Source: Cololabis saira (Eukaryota > Chordata > Actinopteri > Beloniformes > Belonidae). Taken from it: 64,000 nucleotides of DNA. The translations under genes were made by a program, and so were the position numbers. A model generated the notes under the pieces. That model saw only the letters and a list, made by a program, of their open reading frames with translations, did no database searches and had not been told where the DNA came from. Positions 31,231 through 42,673 of the stretch are shown in pieces. The stretch spans positions 434,001-498,000 of the forward strand of contig NC_084592.1 of the NCBI RefSeq assembly GCF_033807715.1, read 5' to 3'. Each line of letters starts with the position of its first letter. Position 1 is the first letter of the stretch.

Positions 31231-31962
31231 AGCGTTTCTTCAGCAGGAGGGTCCCCCCTTATGATCCAGGTCCTGGTCCAGGTTTCTACCCCCTTATGAT
31301 CCAGGTCCTGGTCCAGGTCCCCCCTTATGATCCTGGTCCTGGTCCAGGTTTCTACCCTCCTTATGATCCAGGTCCTGGTCCAGGTTTCTACCCCCTTATG
31401 ATCCAGGTCCTGGTCCAGGTCCCCCCTTATGATCCTGGTCCTGGTCCAGGTTTCTACCCTCCTTATGATCCAGGTCCTGGTCCAGGTTTCTACCCCCTTA
31501 TGATCCAGGTCCTGGTCCAGGTTTCTACCCCCCTTATGATCCAGGTCCTGGTCCAGGTTTCTACCTCCTTATGATCCAGGTCCTGGTCCAGGTTTCTACC
31601 CCCTTATGATCCAGGTCCTGGTCCAGGTTTCTACCCCCTTATGATCCAGGTCCTGGTCCAGGTTTCTACCCCCTTATGATCCAGGTCCTGGTCCAGGTTT
31701 CTACCCCCCTTATGATCCAGGTCCTGGTCCAGGTTTCTACCCCCTTATGATCCAGGTCCTGGTCCAGGTTTCTACCCCCCTTATGAGCCTGGTCCTGCTC
31801 AAGGTTTCTTCCCTCCTAAAGGGGAGTTTTTCTTGCCACTGTTTGGCTTAAGGTTTTTCTCCCACTAGGGGAGTTTTTACCTGCCATTGTTTACTTAATA
31901 ATTGATCTGGGGTTTATGTTCTGGGTCTCTGGAAAGATCCTAGAGACAACTTGTGTTGTAAT
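31231..31962 (+). mobile_element. Minisatellite-bearing L2-tail repeat, locus 3
   Basis: Same order as locus 1: a CAGCAGGAGGGTCC lead-in, the array, AAAGGGGAGTTTTTCTTGCC, and the tail TTCTGGGTCTCTGGAAAG with an ATTGAATTG end. Confidence 0.8.
31253..31800 (+). repeat. Minisatellite, 34-36 bp unit, about 16 copies
   Basis: The unit is the same as at 2306-2795. Two larger blocks (units with a 'ggtccccccttatgatcctgg' variant, at about 31310 and 31415) are repeated about 105 bp apart, a small higher-order repeat. Confidence 0.95.
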
Positions 31963-32080
31963 AGACGCTATATAAATAACATTGAATTGTAATAATTAAA
32001 TAATAAAATAATAAATAATAAAATATGGTAGACTGTCAATAGGGCTGCTGAAGGACACACACAAACACACACAATATGAA

Positions 32081-32081
<1 letters not shown>

Positions 32082-32155
<74 letters not shown>
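32082..32155. repeat. (TG)n microsatellite
   Basis: About 36 uninterrupted TG units, preceded by AT-rich sequence and ACAC runs. Confidence 0.97.
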
Positions 32156-32156
<1 letters not shown>

Positions 32157-32336
32157 TCCAGATGTTTTCACAGATGTTCATCAGGATGTAGATGTAATCC
32201 AACGTTTGGTTCTGAGGGGTTCTGATAAGGAAATTTGTCTCCAGAATGTCTTGATAGTCTTGAGGTTTCATGGTACCTGCATAGATTCTAAACCCCCGGT
32301 ACCAGATGCAGCAAAGCAGTTCCAGAACAGAACCAA

Positions 32337-32932
32337 GGCTGCGTCCCAAATCCCACACTTCCACCCTAATGAGTAGCAAAAACAGTATGTGAGATGTTTT
32401 AGTGCGTCTGAAACATTAGTACGTACTCAATAGTATGTACTATCCATACTCATTCTGGAGAAATGTATTAGTGTGGATTGATGGACACTAGCTAAGCAGA
32501 AACTTCGCACAATGCATGGTAACAACTCCACCTCCCAACGGCAGAAAGTGCCGTGTGGCTCTGAGTAGTACTGTACGTCCGAATTAATGCATACTACTGA
32601 TATTTACTCAAATGTACTTTCTTAAGTATATTAACTTAAAGCAGCACTATGTAACTTTTCCACCTTAATATAATATTTCCAGAGTCATTGTGATGGTACA
32701 TCAACTTCCAACAGGTTTAATGAACCTCTGTCATGGCCTGAGGGGTCTGCATCCCCTTCACTGGCACTATGTAACTTTGAGGTGGATGGTAGGAACCCTG
32801 CCACACTACTGGTAAAGCACTACCGCTTTTGTCCAAAGGAGCCGCCAAACTCAACAAAAGCTGAAAGTTACGTTGTGCTGCTTTAAGTATACTTTTTGAG
32901 TATACTGTTTAGTATGGCATTTCGGACGCACC
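32337..32932. mobile_element. TIR MITE (GGTGCGTCCGAAATGCC family) with a nested MITE
   Basis: The left end is GGCTGCGTCCCAAATCCC and the right end GGCATTTCGGACGCACC. A relative lies at 35346-35860. It contains many TAGTATGTACT/AGTATACT motifs. No coding sequence. Confidence 0.75.
32636..32886. mobile_element. Nested MITE (TTAAAGCAGCAC...GTGCTGCTTTAA)
   Basis: 251 bp with inverted ends TTAAAGCAGCACTATGTAAC and AAAGTTACGTTGTGCTGC plus TTTAA. It interrupts the TAAGTATA-rich right side of the element at 32337-32932. TTAA is present at both ends. Confidence 0.8.
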
Positions 32933-33597
32933 GACAATCTTTTTTTCTTTGAAGTCCTGTGGAGCCTAAACTTCTGAATGAAATGTCCAACTGTAGTCAC
33001 GGGAAAATCCCTGGAGATGGTCTTTTAGTCTTTAACATGCTGTTCTAGAAGGTTCTTCCTAGTCTCCTTTGTTGTCTCTGGTCCATGTCCAGTGTGGTGG
33101 ACACCATGACACCAACCAGCAGAGGGACACTTTTAAACCTTAAACAGTCAGACTGATTGTAGACACCTGAGATGTTCATTACAGGACACTTTAGTTTAAC
33201 ATGTTACTATGGAACCATTAGTTTACATCTTTTCTAGAGGAACCAACTCATTCATCCAGGATAGGTACATTAGTTTAGTTCTTAAATTCAACACAAATAA
33301 CACATTCCATTACTAGGGTTTGGTTAGTTATCTATTTTGTCACTTTCTGTCCTGTAGTATGTTTATGTATTATACTTTGTTCGGTGGGATTTGTTGTGTG
33401 ATTTCATTAACTTTGGGCTGTTTTTCATCTTGTTTCCTCGCACGTTTTTTTTTTACCATTTTCAGCCCGTCATTGTTTTCATTCATTTTCAGCCCATTTT
33501 TGTTTTTTGCTGTTTGGCCTGTCTTTGTCTTGCTTTTGGACCTTTTTATTCTACTTTTGGTCTCTATTTAGCTATTTCCAGCCTGTTTTTAATCGTA
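32933..33597. other. Intergenic, no gene; T-rich in its last 250 bp
   Basis: 33420-33590 has repeated TTTTCAGCCC/CATTTTTG-type words, a degenerate T-rich tandem repeat. Nothing else is recognised. Confidence 0.45.
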
Positions 33598-33981
33598 CAG
33601 GACTGTCTCAGAAAATTAGAATATTGTGATAAAGTTCTTTATTTTCTGTAATGCAATTAAAACAACACAAATGTCATACATTCTGGATTCATTACAAATC
33701 AACTGAAATATTGCAAGCCTTTTATTATTTTAATATTGCTGATTATGGCTTACGTTTTAAGATTAAGATTCCCAGAATATTCTAATTTTTTTAGATATTT
33801 TTTTGAGATTTTTTGGGATATTTGCGTTTTCTTAAACTGTAAGCCATGATCAGCAATATTAAAATAATAAAAGGCTTGCAATATTTCAGTTGATTTGTAA
33901 TGAATCCAGAATGTATGACATTTTTGTTTTGTAATTGCATTACAGAAAATCACAATATTCTAATATTCCGAGACAGTCCTG
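33598..33981. mobile_element. Palindromic mariner-type MITE, copy 1
   Basis: It begins CAGGACTGTCTCAGAAAATT and ends with the near-exact reverse complement, flanked by TA on both sides (33596-33597, 33982-33983). The whole 384 bp is an imperfect fold-back. Copy 2 is at 62849-63218. Confidence 0.92.
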
Positions 33982-34039
33982 TATTGAACCATCAAACAGC
34001 TGCAGCTACAGCCTCCTGTTGCTCCGCCCCCTGCTGGAT

Positions 34040-34880
34040 GACCTGATTAAACTGTTCTAACGTCATGGCTCCGCCCCCCTCATTAATATTCATGAGCTCA
34101 GCGCCGCTGCGTGCCCCTGCGTGATGACGTAGCGCGACAACTGCGGATCCCGATTGCTGCAGCCGCATGTCAGTGTGACGAAGATTGGCACTCAGGTAAG
34201 CTGTCACTCAAACTCCCGCTTTTTCTTTCCCTATCAATCAAACTATCTGGGCCGCGCGACTAAATGCCCGGGGCGCGGAGCGCGGACCTAGTCGAGGCGG
34301 CGGAGGGCGTCTGTTTCGGAAGGGAAGCAGAAGCTGGCGGACCTGCAGGGGAATTAAAACATCTAAATAGCAGGGAGGGAGGGGGGCGAGAAAATGTCGG
34401 CAGTTGGTGGGCAGAGGAGGACGGTGGAGGAGCACGGAGCCGCCAGCGGGGAGCGGGAGCGGACGCGGCGGAGGCGCAGACGGCGCCCGCCGCCCGCCTA
34501 TCTAATCTTTCGGGAGCGGCTTTCGGTGGAAATAGGGGCAGTTTATTCCGCAGCCACGCTGAAAATGTGTCTGCAGTCAGACTGGTGACCACAGCCGAAA
34601 ATAAACGCGTTCTCACGGCTGAAATGTCCGCAGATCCGCGGCAGATCACAGCCGTGGCGACCGGGCTGTGACCGGTCACCAGAACAGATCACTCCGCAGA
34701 GCCGGGGTCCGGGTTCGGTTAGCCGCTTTAACGTCTGCTTTCAGCTGGAAATTCATCTTTATTCGTCATTTAGACGAATTTGTTGCACCTCTCGTCTTGC
34801 GGCCTTCCGGCCTCCCCGTCCCCGAACACCTGGCGTGCGGCGGTTGTTCCAGCAGCTGTTGTGCTGCTAAAGGGAGGGAG
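34040..34880 (+). promoter_or_regulatory. pknox1: CpG-rich block, likely pknox1 promoter region
   Basis: This is the only long stretch between the two genes that is CpG-dense without being a repeat. A CRE-like TGATGACGTAG lies at 34122-34132. It includes the likely first exon and extends into intron 1. Promoter role is inferred from composition, position 7.7 kb before the first coding exon and the splice donor at 34196. Confidence 0.55.
34090..34195 (+). other. pknox1: Probable noncoding first exon of pknox1 (start uncertain)
   Basis: GGCACTCAG followed by GTAAGCTG at 34196 is a strong splice donor in the CpG-rich block. PKNOX1 genes have a 5' noncoding exon. The transcription start is not determined; the left limit is an estimate. 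Confidence 0.4.
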
Positions 34881-35128
34881 GAATGAGGCCGGAACCAGAC
34901 CAGTCCTGGTCCCAGACGGGCTGGTACTAGACCAGAGGAGAGAAACTGTAGCAATATAAGAAGAACATTTATCTAAAACCTGCTCCAAACATCCAGAAGT
35001 GGCTGCAGTTCCTCCGCTGGCAGCTAGAGGCGACAACAGCCATACAGTTTCCAGTTTAAAATGTCCAACTTTAGAGCAGAAATAAACATATTTACAGTTT
35101 AGTTCAAAAAACTGTTTGTGTAAGTGAG
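34881..35128 (+). other. pknox1 intron 1, unique sequence
   Basis: No feature recognised. Confidence 0.4.
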
Positions 35129-36121
35129 TGCGTTTACGAGGGAAGTTTAATTCCTCTTTAATTCAGAATTAGAATTAAATCCGTTTTAAAATGAGTAAAA
35201 ATTACCATGTAAACACCTAATTCTGAATGAAAACAGCCATTCCGAATTAACCTTAATTCCGAAGTAAGTGGCTGCTTTATTCCGAAATTAAATCCGAATA
35301 GAATAATTCCACAATCATGTATACACTCATTCCGCTTTAAATTAATGGTGCGTCCGGAATGCCATACTAAACAGTATATACTAAAAAGTATACTTAAGTT
35401 CGGCACACTTTTGAGTAAATATCAGTAGTGTGCATTAATTCGGACGCACTATTCGGCCGCACACGTCACTTCCTTCCGTTGGGAGGAAGTGACGTGTCAC
35501 AGCAGCAGCAGCAGCTGTTACCATGGTAACAGCAGCAGTAGCAGCACCGCTCCGCTGTTTCCCGTTTATTCTGGCCAAAACAAGATGACATTATATAATA
35601 TTATATACGAACATTATAATCTTAATATTATATAATTATATTATTATAATTAATATTACACTTATGACATATACGTATCACTTAGCAATCAAACACTGCT
35701 GCACTGCATTGTGGGAAGTTTCTGCTCGGCTAGTGTCCATCAATCCACACTAATAAATGTCTCCAAAATGAGTATAGATAGATCATACTATTGAGTACGT
35801 TCTAATGTTTTGGACGCCCTAACAAATCTCGCATACTCATTTTACATACAAACACAAAAATTGTGAGCTTTCCAAAGTTGTAGCGGCTAAGTTAGTTTTT
35901 CTTCCGGTAGTTTAACTTCCGGTCCGCACCCCTATCCAATCAGAACCTTCCCAACCCCCAGACCTTAAGAGGTATTGGATAAAGCCGATCAAACGTGTTT
36001 TCCATGTAAACCTCAATTAGGAATGACTATTTCCATGTAAACTCGAAGGAAAATAGTTTAATTCTGAATTATTTAATTCGGAATAACTCATTCCGAATTA
36101 AAAAAACATAATGTAACCGTG
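35129..36121. mobile_element. TIR MITE (GTTTACATG...AATTCCGAATTA family), copy A
   Basis: The ends are inverted: GTTTACGAGGGAAGTTTAAT at the left and TCCGAATTAAAA...ATGTAACCGTGG at the right. Internally it is full of AATTCCGAATTAA motifs. It is interrupted at about 35346-35860 by another MITE. The undisturbed order is seen in copy B at 42866. Confidence 0.8.
35346..35860. mobile_element. Nested MITE, relative of 32337-32932
   Basis: It starts GGTGCGTCCGGAATGCCATA and contains the blocks TGTCCATCAATCCACACTAA and ATTGTGGGAAGTTTCTGC shared (in reverse) with 32450-32560. The right end is degraded. Confidence 0.75.
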
Positions 36122-37027
36122 GCCAATGTCACGCTATCGCTCTCAGCAAAGTGAACTGTAGTTGGTATTAACCCAAAGGTATTTAGGCTGGGTTTCGTCT
36201 TTAGGAACTTTGACATATAGTGGGCGTGTTCCCAAACCACCCCTCAGGGAACAATGGTCACGTGACTTCATGCTTCATCCCTTGTTTTTACAGTGTATGA
36301 TTATAATTTAAGTCAGGCTAGCAGAATAACGCTACGGTTGAGAGACAAATACATGAAAGGAAAAATTCAATCAAAATAACCTAAATCTGAAAGAGAAAAC
36401 TATTAAACCAGGAAACTTGGAGAAAAAAAAAATCAGCTCTATAAACTTGTTTCGATGTAAAAACAAAACTCATTTAATTAATTCCAAACGAGGGGGGGGT
36501 TATCGAGTGCTACAACGTGTTGATGAGAGAACACTGTTTGGTCGGCCTTGCTGGCTTCACCAACATCAGAACTTCTTTCTGAGGTTCTTCAGTTTAACAA
36601 CCCGTGTTTCTTGTCTCACAAAGCTGCGTTTTGTCATTTGAGCAGCCAGTTGCAGAAGACGGTCTAATAATTGATGACGTCCACAGCTCTGAGGACTAGA
36701 CGCTCGACATCCCGCCTACCCCCACGTCAGTTCTGTTAACATTAGCCCTGACCCGTGATGAAGTTATCCCTCAGAGGGGAGTTATGGGCGGGGCAGCTCC
36801 ACACGCCACCCCGGTTCACTTCATGTAAAAAAGACTAGATCTGCCGGTGTGAAAAGGGCTAATAGTACATGAAACTGTCCCCTATAGACACACACATCAA
36901 GACATTAAACATAATTCTGTTTCAACTTTTTTCTGGACTCTTCTTTAAGCTTGTATTTCAGTGTAATACTCTATCTCAATGAAATGTAAAGAAATTAATG
37001 TATATGGCACACCAAAAGGAAATGTGC
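36122..37027 (+). other. pknox1 intron 1, no feature recognised
   Basis: No open frame with recognisable domains and no clear repeat end. Confidence 0.4.
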
Positions 37028-37119
37028 CGTATTTTGTGGACCATTAGGCGTACTATCAATGAACGGGTCTATTTTCATACATAAGGCAAACCGGGTTATA
37101 AGGCGCATGATAAAACATA

Positions 37120-38276
37120 CAATTGTGTGGAAAAAAGTGTTTCCCCTCTTCCTGGTTTCTTATTTTTTTGCATGTTTGTCACACTTACATGTTTCAGATC
37201 ATCAAACAGATTTAAATATTAGATCAAGATAACACAAGTAAACACAAAATGCAGTTTTTAAATGAAGGTTTTTATTATTAAGGGGAAAAAAATCCAAACC
37301 TACATGGCCCTGTGTGAAAAGAGATTGCCCCCGCTGTTAAAACATAAATGATCTGTGGTTTATCACATCTTTGGAAAGCTGAGTTTAATTTCTCCAGCCA
37401 CACCCAGGCCTGATTCCTGCCACACCTGTTCTCAATCAAGAAATCACTTAAATAGGACCTGCCTGACAAAGTGAAGTCTCAGTTTTGCCAGAAAACATCT
37501 TGATGATCCCCAAGACTTTAGGGGAAATACTCTGTGGACTGACGAGACAGAACATTTTGGCGTAAAAGTAACAGCATTTCAGAAAAGGAACATCCTAGCA
37601 ACAGTAAAACATGGAGGTGGTAGTGTGATGGTCTGGGCTGTTCTGCTGCTTCAGGACCGGGAAGACTTGCTGTGATAAATGGAACCATGAATTCTGCTGT
37701 CTACCAAAACATCCTGAAGGAGAATGTCCGGCCATCTGTTCGTGACCTCAAACTGAAGCCACTTGGGTTCTGCAGCAGGACAATGATCCAAAACACACCA
37801 GCAAGTCACCTCTGAATGGCTTCAGAAAAACTAAATAAAGACTTTGGAGAGGCCTAATCAAAGTCCCGACCTGAATCCCATTGAGATGCTGAGGCATCAC
37901 CTTAAAAGAAGGTTCATGCTAAAAAAAACCTCCAATGTGGCTGAATTACAACAATTCTGCAAAGATGAGTGGGCCACAATTCCCCCACAGCTGGAAAAGA
38001 CTCATTGCCAGTTGCCAGTTATGATTATGATTGCAGTTGTTGCTGCTAAGGGGCCAAGCAGTTATTAGGTTTAGGGGGAATCACTTTTTCACACAGGGCC
38101 ATGTAGGTTTAGATTTGTCTTTCCTCTTAATAATAAAAACCTTCATTTAAAAACTGCATTTTGTATTTACTTGTTATCTTGGTCTAATATTTAATTTATT
38201 TGATATGAAACATTTAAGTGCAACAAACATGCAAAAAAATAAGAAATTAGGAAGGGGGCACTTTTTCACACAACTG
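37120..38276 (+). mobile_element. Tc1/mariner element with long TIRs and TA duplication
   Basis: The ends CAATTGTGTGGAAAAAAGTG and its near reverse complement are inside TA (37118-37119, 38277-38278). The inverted repeats extend about 200 bp and include CTACATGGCCCTGTGTGAAA. It carries a decayed transposase. Confidence 0.92.
37500..38068 (+). pseudogene. Tc1-like DDE transposase remnant
   Basis: Recognisable in shifting frames are LWTDETEHFGV (with the first catalytic Asp region), KHGGGSVMVWAVL, MNSAVYQNIL and, in the frame 37844-38068, NQSPDLNPIEMLRHHLKR, which carries the second part of the DDE site. Several stops and frameshifts are present. The N-terminal helix-turn-helix DNA-binding part is deleted. 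Confidence 0.88.
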
Positions 38277-38953
38277 TATAAACCGAAAAAAAACCCAGTA
38301 GGGTAAGTCAAACTTTCTTCAACTCATTTACTATAACTCAGAATATCGTTCAGTTGTAACGAAAACAGAAAAATATTCTCGCATTTTAAATCTTCGTCGT
38401 CCACAAATGCAACAATAAAAAGTGGCGGAGGTAAGTGTTGCACTACGTCCTGTCTGATTGGTTCATTTGTTGCGACAGCGGATACCTGAAGTTAGTGTGG
38501 CGTTGGAATAGCACTGTATTCCAACATTTGATTATAATTGGATTATGATAGATTTGAAAATTGGGTTTACTCTAAAAAGCTAACCAGGGCTTGCCGTCTA
38601 ATTATAGTAAGGTAATATGGACTAGATGATGGTTGCTTGCCAGCGCTACAAAATTAGTTGTTTGACGTTGCAACCCGTATCCAATCATGGACCGACTTTA
38701 ATGTGTCAGCTGAACGGTCCAACCATCAATCAAGCGGGGCAGCTTTATCGGTACCAAAGTTTGACTAAAACGGCACTATTTTTTTTTTTTTTTTTTTTTT
38801 TTTTTAGCGCAGTGTTCCACATAAAACTGGTTCAAGGTCAGTAAACTCAACAAAATTCATACAATAGGCACCCCGAATTATAGGGTGCACTGCTGATTTT
38901 TGAGAACAATTAAGAATTAAGGATAAGTGCCTTATAGTGGGGAAAATACAATA

Positions 38954-39484
38954 TTATTTAGGCCGGTAAAAATCTGCTTGGGTGGTGGATTTTTATCATC
39001 TATCAGTTCACTTGGCTGGTGAGTAGAAAGTGCATTTCAGAAGTTCCTAGACGAAGCGCCATAAACCAGCAGACCATGAAAGGAGCTCCAAACAAATCCT
39101 AAACCTAATTTTTTGCTCACTTACACTTTACTCAAACACAATTGTCACATCGGTCTGTGTGGTGTTCACTCTGGTAACACATTTTGAGTGGGAGTTTGAG
39201 TTTCTCTTCACATAACAAAGGTTTAGTGCATTTTCAGTCTGAGTCACAATGTTGCACTTGATCACCATGGAAACCCCTAACTGCCAGTCAGCCTTAAATC
39301 TGTCCAGTTCAGTTTTTTTCGTAAAGCGTCTACTACAATCCAAGTTGTCTCCAGGATTTTTCCAGATACCAGAACATGACTCCCATCAATTTGATAAGTA
39401 CAGACCTAACTGTGTGGCATATCTGCCTGTTGCACCTCCTCCAGTGCACTTTGAGGTCACCTGGTGCCACCACCAACTATTATA
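38954..39484 (+). other. pknox1 intron 1, no feature recognised
   Basis: No gene or repeat end identified. 39300-39330 has a fragment (GTAAAGCGTCTACTACAATC) that resembles the L2-like tail in reverse, leading to the repeat that follows. Confidence 0.4.
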
Positions 39485-39600
39485 GAATCAGGTAAAAATC
39501 CCACTTTAGGAGGGAACAAACCTGGATCATAATGGGGGACCCTGCTGCTGAAGACCAGTTGGGTAGAGCAGGAAAAGAGAACAGACAGAGAGAATGAAGA
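39485..39600 (-). mobile_element. Minisatellite-bearing L2-tail repeat, locus 4 (one partial unit)
   Basis: In reverse orientation it has the CCCACTTTAGGAGGGAA block, one truncated unit (AACCTGGATCATAATGGGGG) and the ACCCTGCTGCTGAAG lead-in. No array is present. Confidence 0.75.
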
Positions 39601-39619
39601 ACAGAGAAAGGAGAGACAG

Positions 39620-40240
39620 ACTGCGTTTCCATGCATCAATAACCCTTTTAAAACCCGAATATTGGCAATAACCCGAATTTGCACGGCCATGTAAACACCA
39701 ATAACCCCTTTGAATAACCCGAATTTGCTCATATTGGGGTTTTTAAAAACCCCAATATGACCCCTGGGTTACTCCTTTTAAAACCTGAATATTGGGTCAT
39801 GTAAACTCCAAAAGGAATATCCCCATCAAACAGAACAGGAATTTGTTTTCCGCTCATGCTCTGTTCACAAGGAATCCTGGTCTTTTGAGTCCAGGAAGTT
39901 CTTATAAACACGGAAAAACCAAGACCAGGAGGAGACTAATCACTTCATAAATGTAATGAAGGATATGAACATTTCTGCATTTGTAGACGGTAGAAAGTAC
40001 GGGGATAACCAGATTTACAAGAAGGTGGGCGAAAAGTTGCGCGAAGCAGCATTTGTTTTGAATTTGGATACAGGAAGAAGAAGCGGAAATGACGGGAATT
40101 GCGTCATCACGTTCTCCGTGCGTCGCTGGTTTGATCCAGATATCCCCAATGATTAATTACCATGTAAACGGAATATTCCCAATGTTTCAGTAACCGGAAT
40201 ATTAGCAATAACCCCAATTTTGACTGCATGTAAACGTAGT
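39620..40240 (+). mobile_element. Harbinger-like deletion derivative with a Myb-like fragment
   Basis: The ends CTGCGTTTCCATGCATCAAT and TGCATGTAAACGTAGT are inverted. ATTATTGG/CCCGAATA motifs fill both arms. A piece of coding sequence lies between them. Confidence 0.75.
39956..40156 (+). pseudogene. Harbinger-type Myb/SANT-like protein fragment
   Basis: The frame reads MNISAFVDGRKYGDNQIYKK then VGEKLREAAF. This is the helix pattern of the trihelix/Myb-like DNA-binding protein encoded beside Harbinger transposases. It ends after about 40 conserved residues and the remainder is noncoding. Confidence 0.6.
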
Positions 40241-40959
40241 CGTTGATATATTGCGCAAGGTCCAAAAGAGCAGATATATTAGTATTAATGATCTGTTAAC
40301 TGTAAAACTAAGAATTCTATGTACATATGACTGATACCTGGTTAGTTGGTGGAGTACAGAGAGCACAGCAGACTCTGAGGTGATCAGAGGCGGGGACTGC
40401 AGGTCAGGGGATCATGTTGGAGTCCCCCTGCAGCGTAGCTCTGTTTCAGACCAGCTGAATCCCGTCACCATGGAAACTGCATGTTTTCAGATCTGCAGCT
40501 CTGTCCTATTTGTTTACTATAACTCTTATGAATTTCAAACATTTTTCAGCTAGAATAAAGAGAGCACATGCTCAGTACCAGCAATAATATGAATATAGAA
40601 ATTTTTTTCTTTAAACGGCTTCCTAACTTTGTGGCTCCAAGCATAAGCGGGGAGTTTAAACGGGAGTTTTCCATGAGAAGCAAATAGTAAACGTGTTTAT
40701 ATGTCGTTACCATGTTGAATGTCGTTCTGATCGTCACTACTGGGCTTTGTTAAGTACAGACCAGAGAGTCACTTTGGGCCACAACCACAAGACTGATTGG
40801 TGTCTAACTTTGAAACCGACTGTCCTGTCAAGGTTTGTCCTCCCAGCAGACCCAGCGGTCAAACTCACCTGAACAGACGCATCCAGGGTAAATAAAGACC
40901 ATCTTTAGGTCCATGTTCATTGGAAGTCTTTTAATAATTCCTTCTGAATGTCAGAAATG
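40241..40959 (+). other. pknox1 intron 1, no feature recognised
   Basis: Nothing I can support. Confidence 0.4.
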
Positions 40960-41150
40960 CTCGTTTTATTTATTTATTTTTTCTCATCCACTGGGATAAG
41001 ATAAAAACAATTACATGTTTTGAACAACTGGCAACCTGTCCAGGGTTTAACCCCTGCCTCTCGCCTGTAATGAGCTGGGATAGGCTCCAGCAGACCCCCG
41101 TCACCCTGCAAAGGATAAAGCGGGTATAGATAATGGATGGATGGATGTTT
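40960..41150 (+). mobile_element. SINE/LINE 3' tail with (ATGG)n end
   Basis: The block CAACCTGTCCAGGGTTTAAC, then GAGCTGGGATAGGCTCCAGC and a terminal ATGGATGGATGGATG is a widespread teleost retroposon tail. A degenerate relative in the other orientation is at 55790-56080. Confidence 0.8.
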
Positions 41151-41878
41151 TGAACAAATTTCACGTGGAGGCAAAAACATTTTGATTACAAAGACGTCAG
41201 TGACAGAAACTCAAGGGCACGTTGACTGCAGGTTAACCAGCATAAAGATCGAACCACAAATAAGAACAGTGGTGACAACATGGTCCCTGAGAACTCTGAC
41301 CATGAACATCATGGAGCTCCGTCACAAAAATAAGAAGGAATAAAGCTGATGGACTTCAAAATAAAAGACTTACATTTCAGAAATACTCTTAAAATTGGGT
41401 TAAGAACCTGTTTTAATTATGTATAATGGGATATTTAATAATTTGTTTGGTAATTAAAGTTAATACAATCAATGAAAACATAAATAAGAAGAGAAATAAC
41501 ATCAGAATGTTAATGTAAATACAGATGAATGAATTGAAAACAGCAGAAAAGAATAAAACGGAATAAATAAATTTTACAGAAATGAATATAAGAAAATATA
41601 AATAAACCATCATAGTGATAACAAAAAATTTGGAAAATAAACAGAAAGAAAATATTGGTAAAATTAAATCAGTAAAAAATAAAAGAAAATTATGCATTAG
41701 AACTAAAAACTATATAATATAATAATGAAAACAATAGAGTAAATAAGATAAAAACAGAATTGGGTTAAATACAAGAAATGAAATGGAAAAATAATGAATT
41801 ATGAATACTGTCTCTGTTGTCCAGGTTCACACCTGTCTTGTCCTCTATGAAGAACCTCCACAACCTTAAGTGAACGTG
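41151..41878 (+). other. AT-rich intron sequence before the first coding exon
   Basis: 41400-41800 is A/T-rich on both strands with no gene. Confidence 0.5.
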
Positions 41879-41926
41879 ATGGCAGCTCCGGTCTCTATAG
41901 ACAAGTACCCGAAAGGAGAGCACCAG
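41879..41926 (+). CDS. pknox1: pknox1 coding exon 1 (translation start)
   Basis: Sixteen codons from an ATG at 41879 to a GTGAGT donor at 41927. The product starts MAAPVSIDKYPKGEHQ, which lines up with the N-terminus of vertebrate Pknox1 (a short SIDSY-type motif followed by a glutamine-rich turn). The exon ends in phase 0. An in-frame upstream GTG codon is not needed. Pknox1 (Prep1) is a nuclear TALE homeodomain protein that pairs with Pbx on DNA. Confidence 0.8.
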
Positions 41927-41954
41927 GTGAGTGGCAGAGATCTGGTGTTCTGGT

Positions 41955-42145
41955 TCAGACTGGTCTGGCTGGTGTTGGGACTGGCTTTGTTGGTGTTGGG
42001 ACTTCTTTGGACTGATTACGCTGGTCTTGGGACTTCTTTGGGTTGGTTTGGCTGGTGGTAGGACTGGTTTTGTTGGTGTTGGGACTTCCTTTGGTTGGTT
42101 TTGCTGGTGTTTGGACTTCTTTGGACTGGTTTGGCTGGTGGCGAG
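41955..42145 (+). repeat. Degenerate GGTTTGGCTGGTGTTGGGACT tandem repeat in intron
   Basis: About nine imperfect repeats of a 20-24 bp G/T-rich unit (CTGGTTTTGTTGGTGTTGGG) begin just after the first coding exon. Open frames here are due to composition. Confidence 0.8.
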
Positions 42146-42673
42146 ACTGGCTTCCGGACACAGAGGGTTTCAGTGGTTGCCACATTGACTTGCCATGATC
42201 TGTTATGTTTATTCTGTGTAACGGCAACAACATCATGAACACAGAAAAATATGGGTATTGTGCAATCATAGACGAACATTTAGTCCATGTCAGAAGTGCA
42301 AGGGTGAAGCTGAGGTCCTGACTGAAAGGAAATATTAAATTGAGATAAAAAAAAATCCAGAAAAGAGATTCGATTCAGTGCTTGCTTCATCATTTCCTCC
42401 ACATCTCCACCTCCTAATGTTTTCCACCAAGGTTAAAGTTCAGGAAGACAAAGGTCATGTGACAGGTCGTTGATCACAACACATCAATTTTTTTCAGGGT
42501 TGAAACTGAATTCCTGGTGTCCACATTGTTTTCCCGGAGCTCCATAATGACTCTTGGTCTGGACCTCCTTCCTGCAAACAGCCGATCCTCACATGATGTC
42601 AGCCTCTCTTGCTCTCTTCTGTGTTCATCTTGTTTTCTTTCCCCTCGTCATAGGTGCGTCTGTCTCGTTTCAG

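Larger units (their letters stand above)
37028..38953. mobile_element. TIR element (GTATTTT...CTATAAGGC ends) split by a Tc1 element
   Basis: The left end reads GTATTTTGTGGACCATTAGGC and the right end GCCTTATAGTGGGGAAAATAC, imperfect reverse complements. This is a common teleost MITE type. The Tc1-like element at 37120-38276 interrupts it. A T-run of about 27 lies at 38779-38805. Confidence 0.65.

Noticed and set aside
32083..32376. Cysteine-valine repeat frame
   Set aside because: It is the (TG)n microsatellite.
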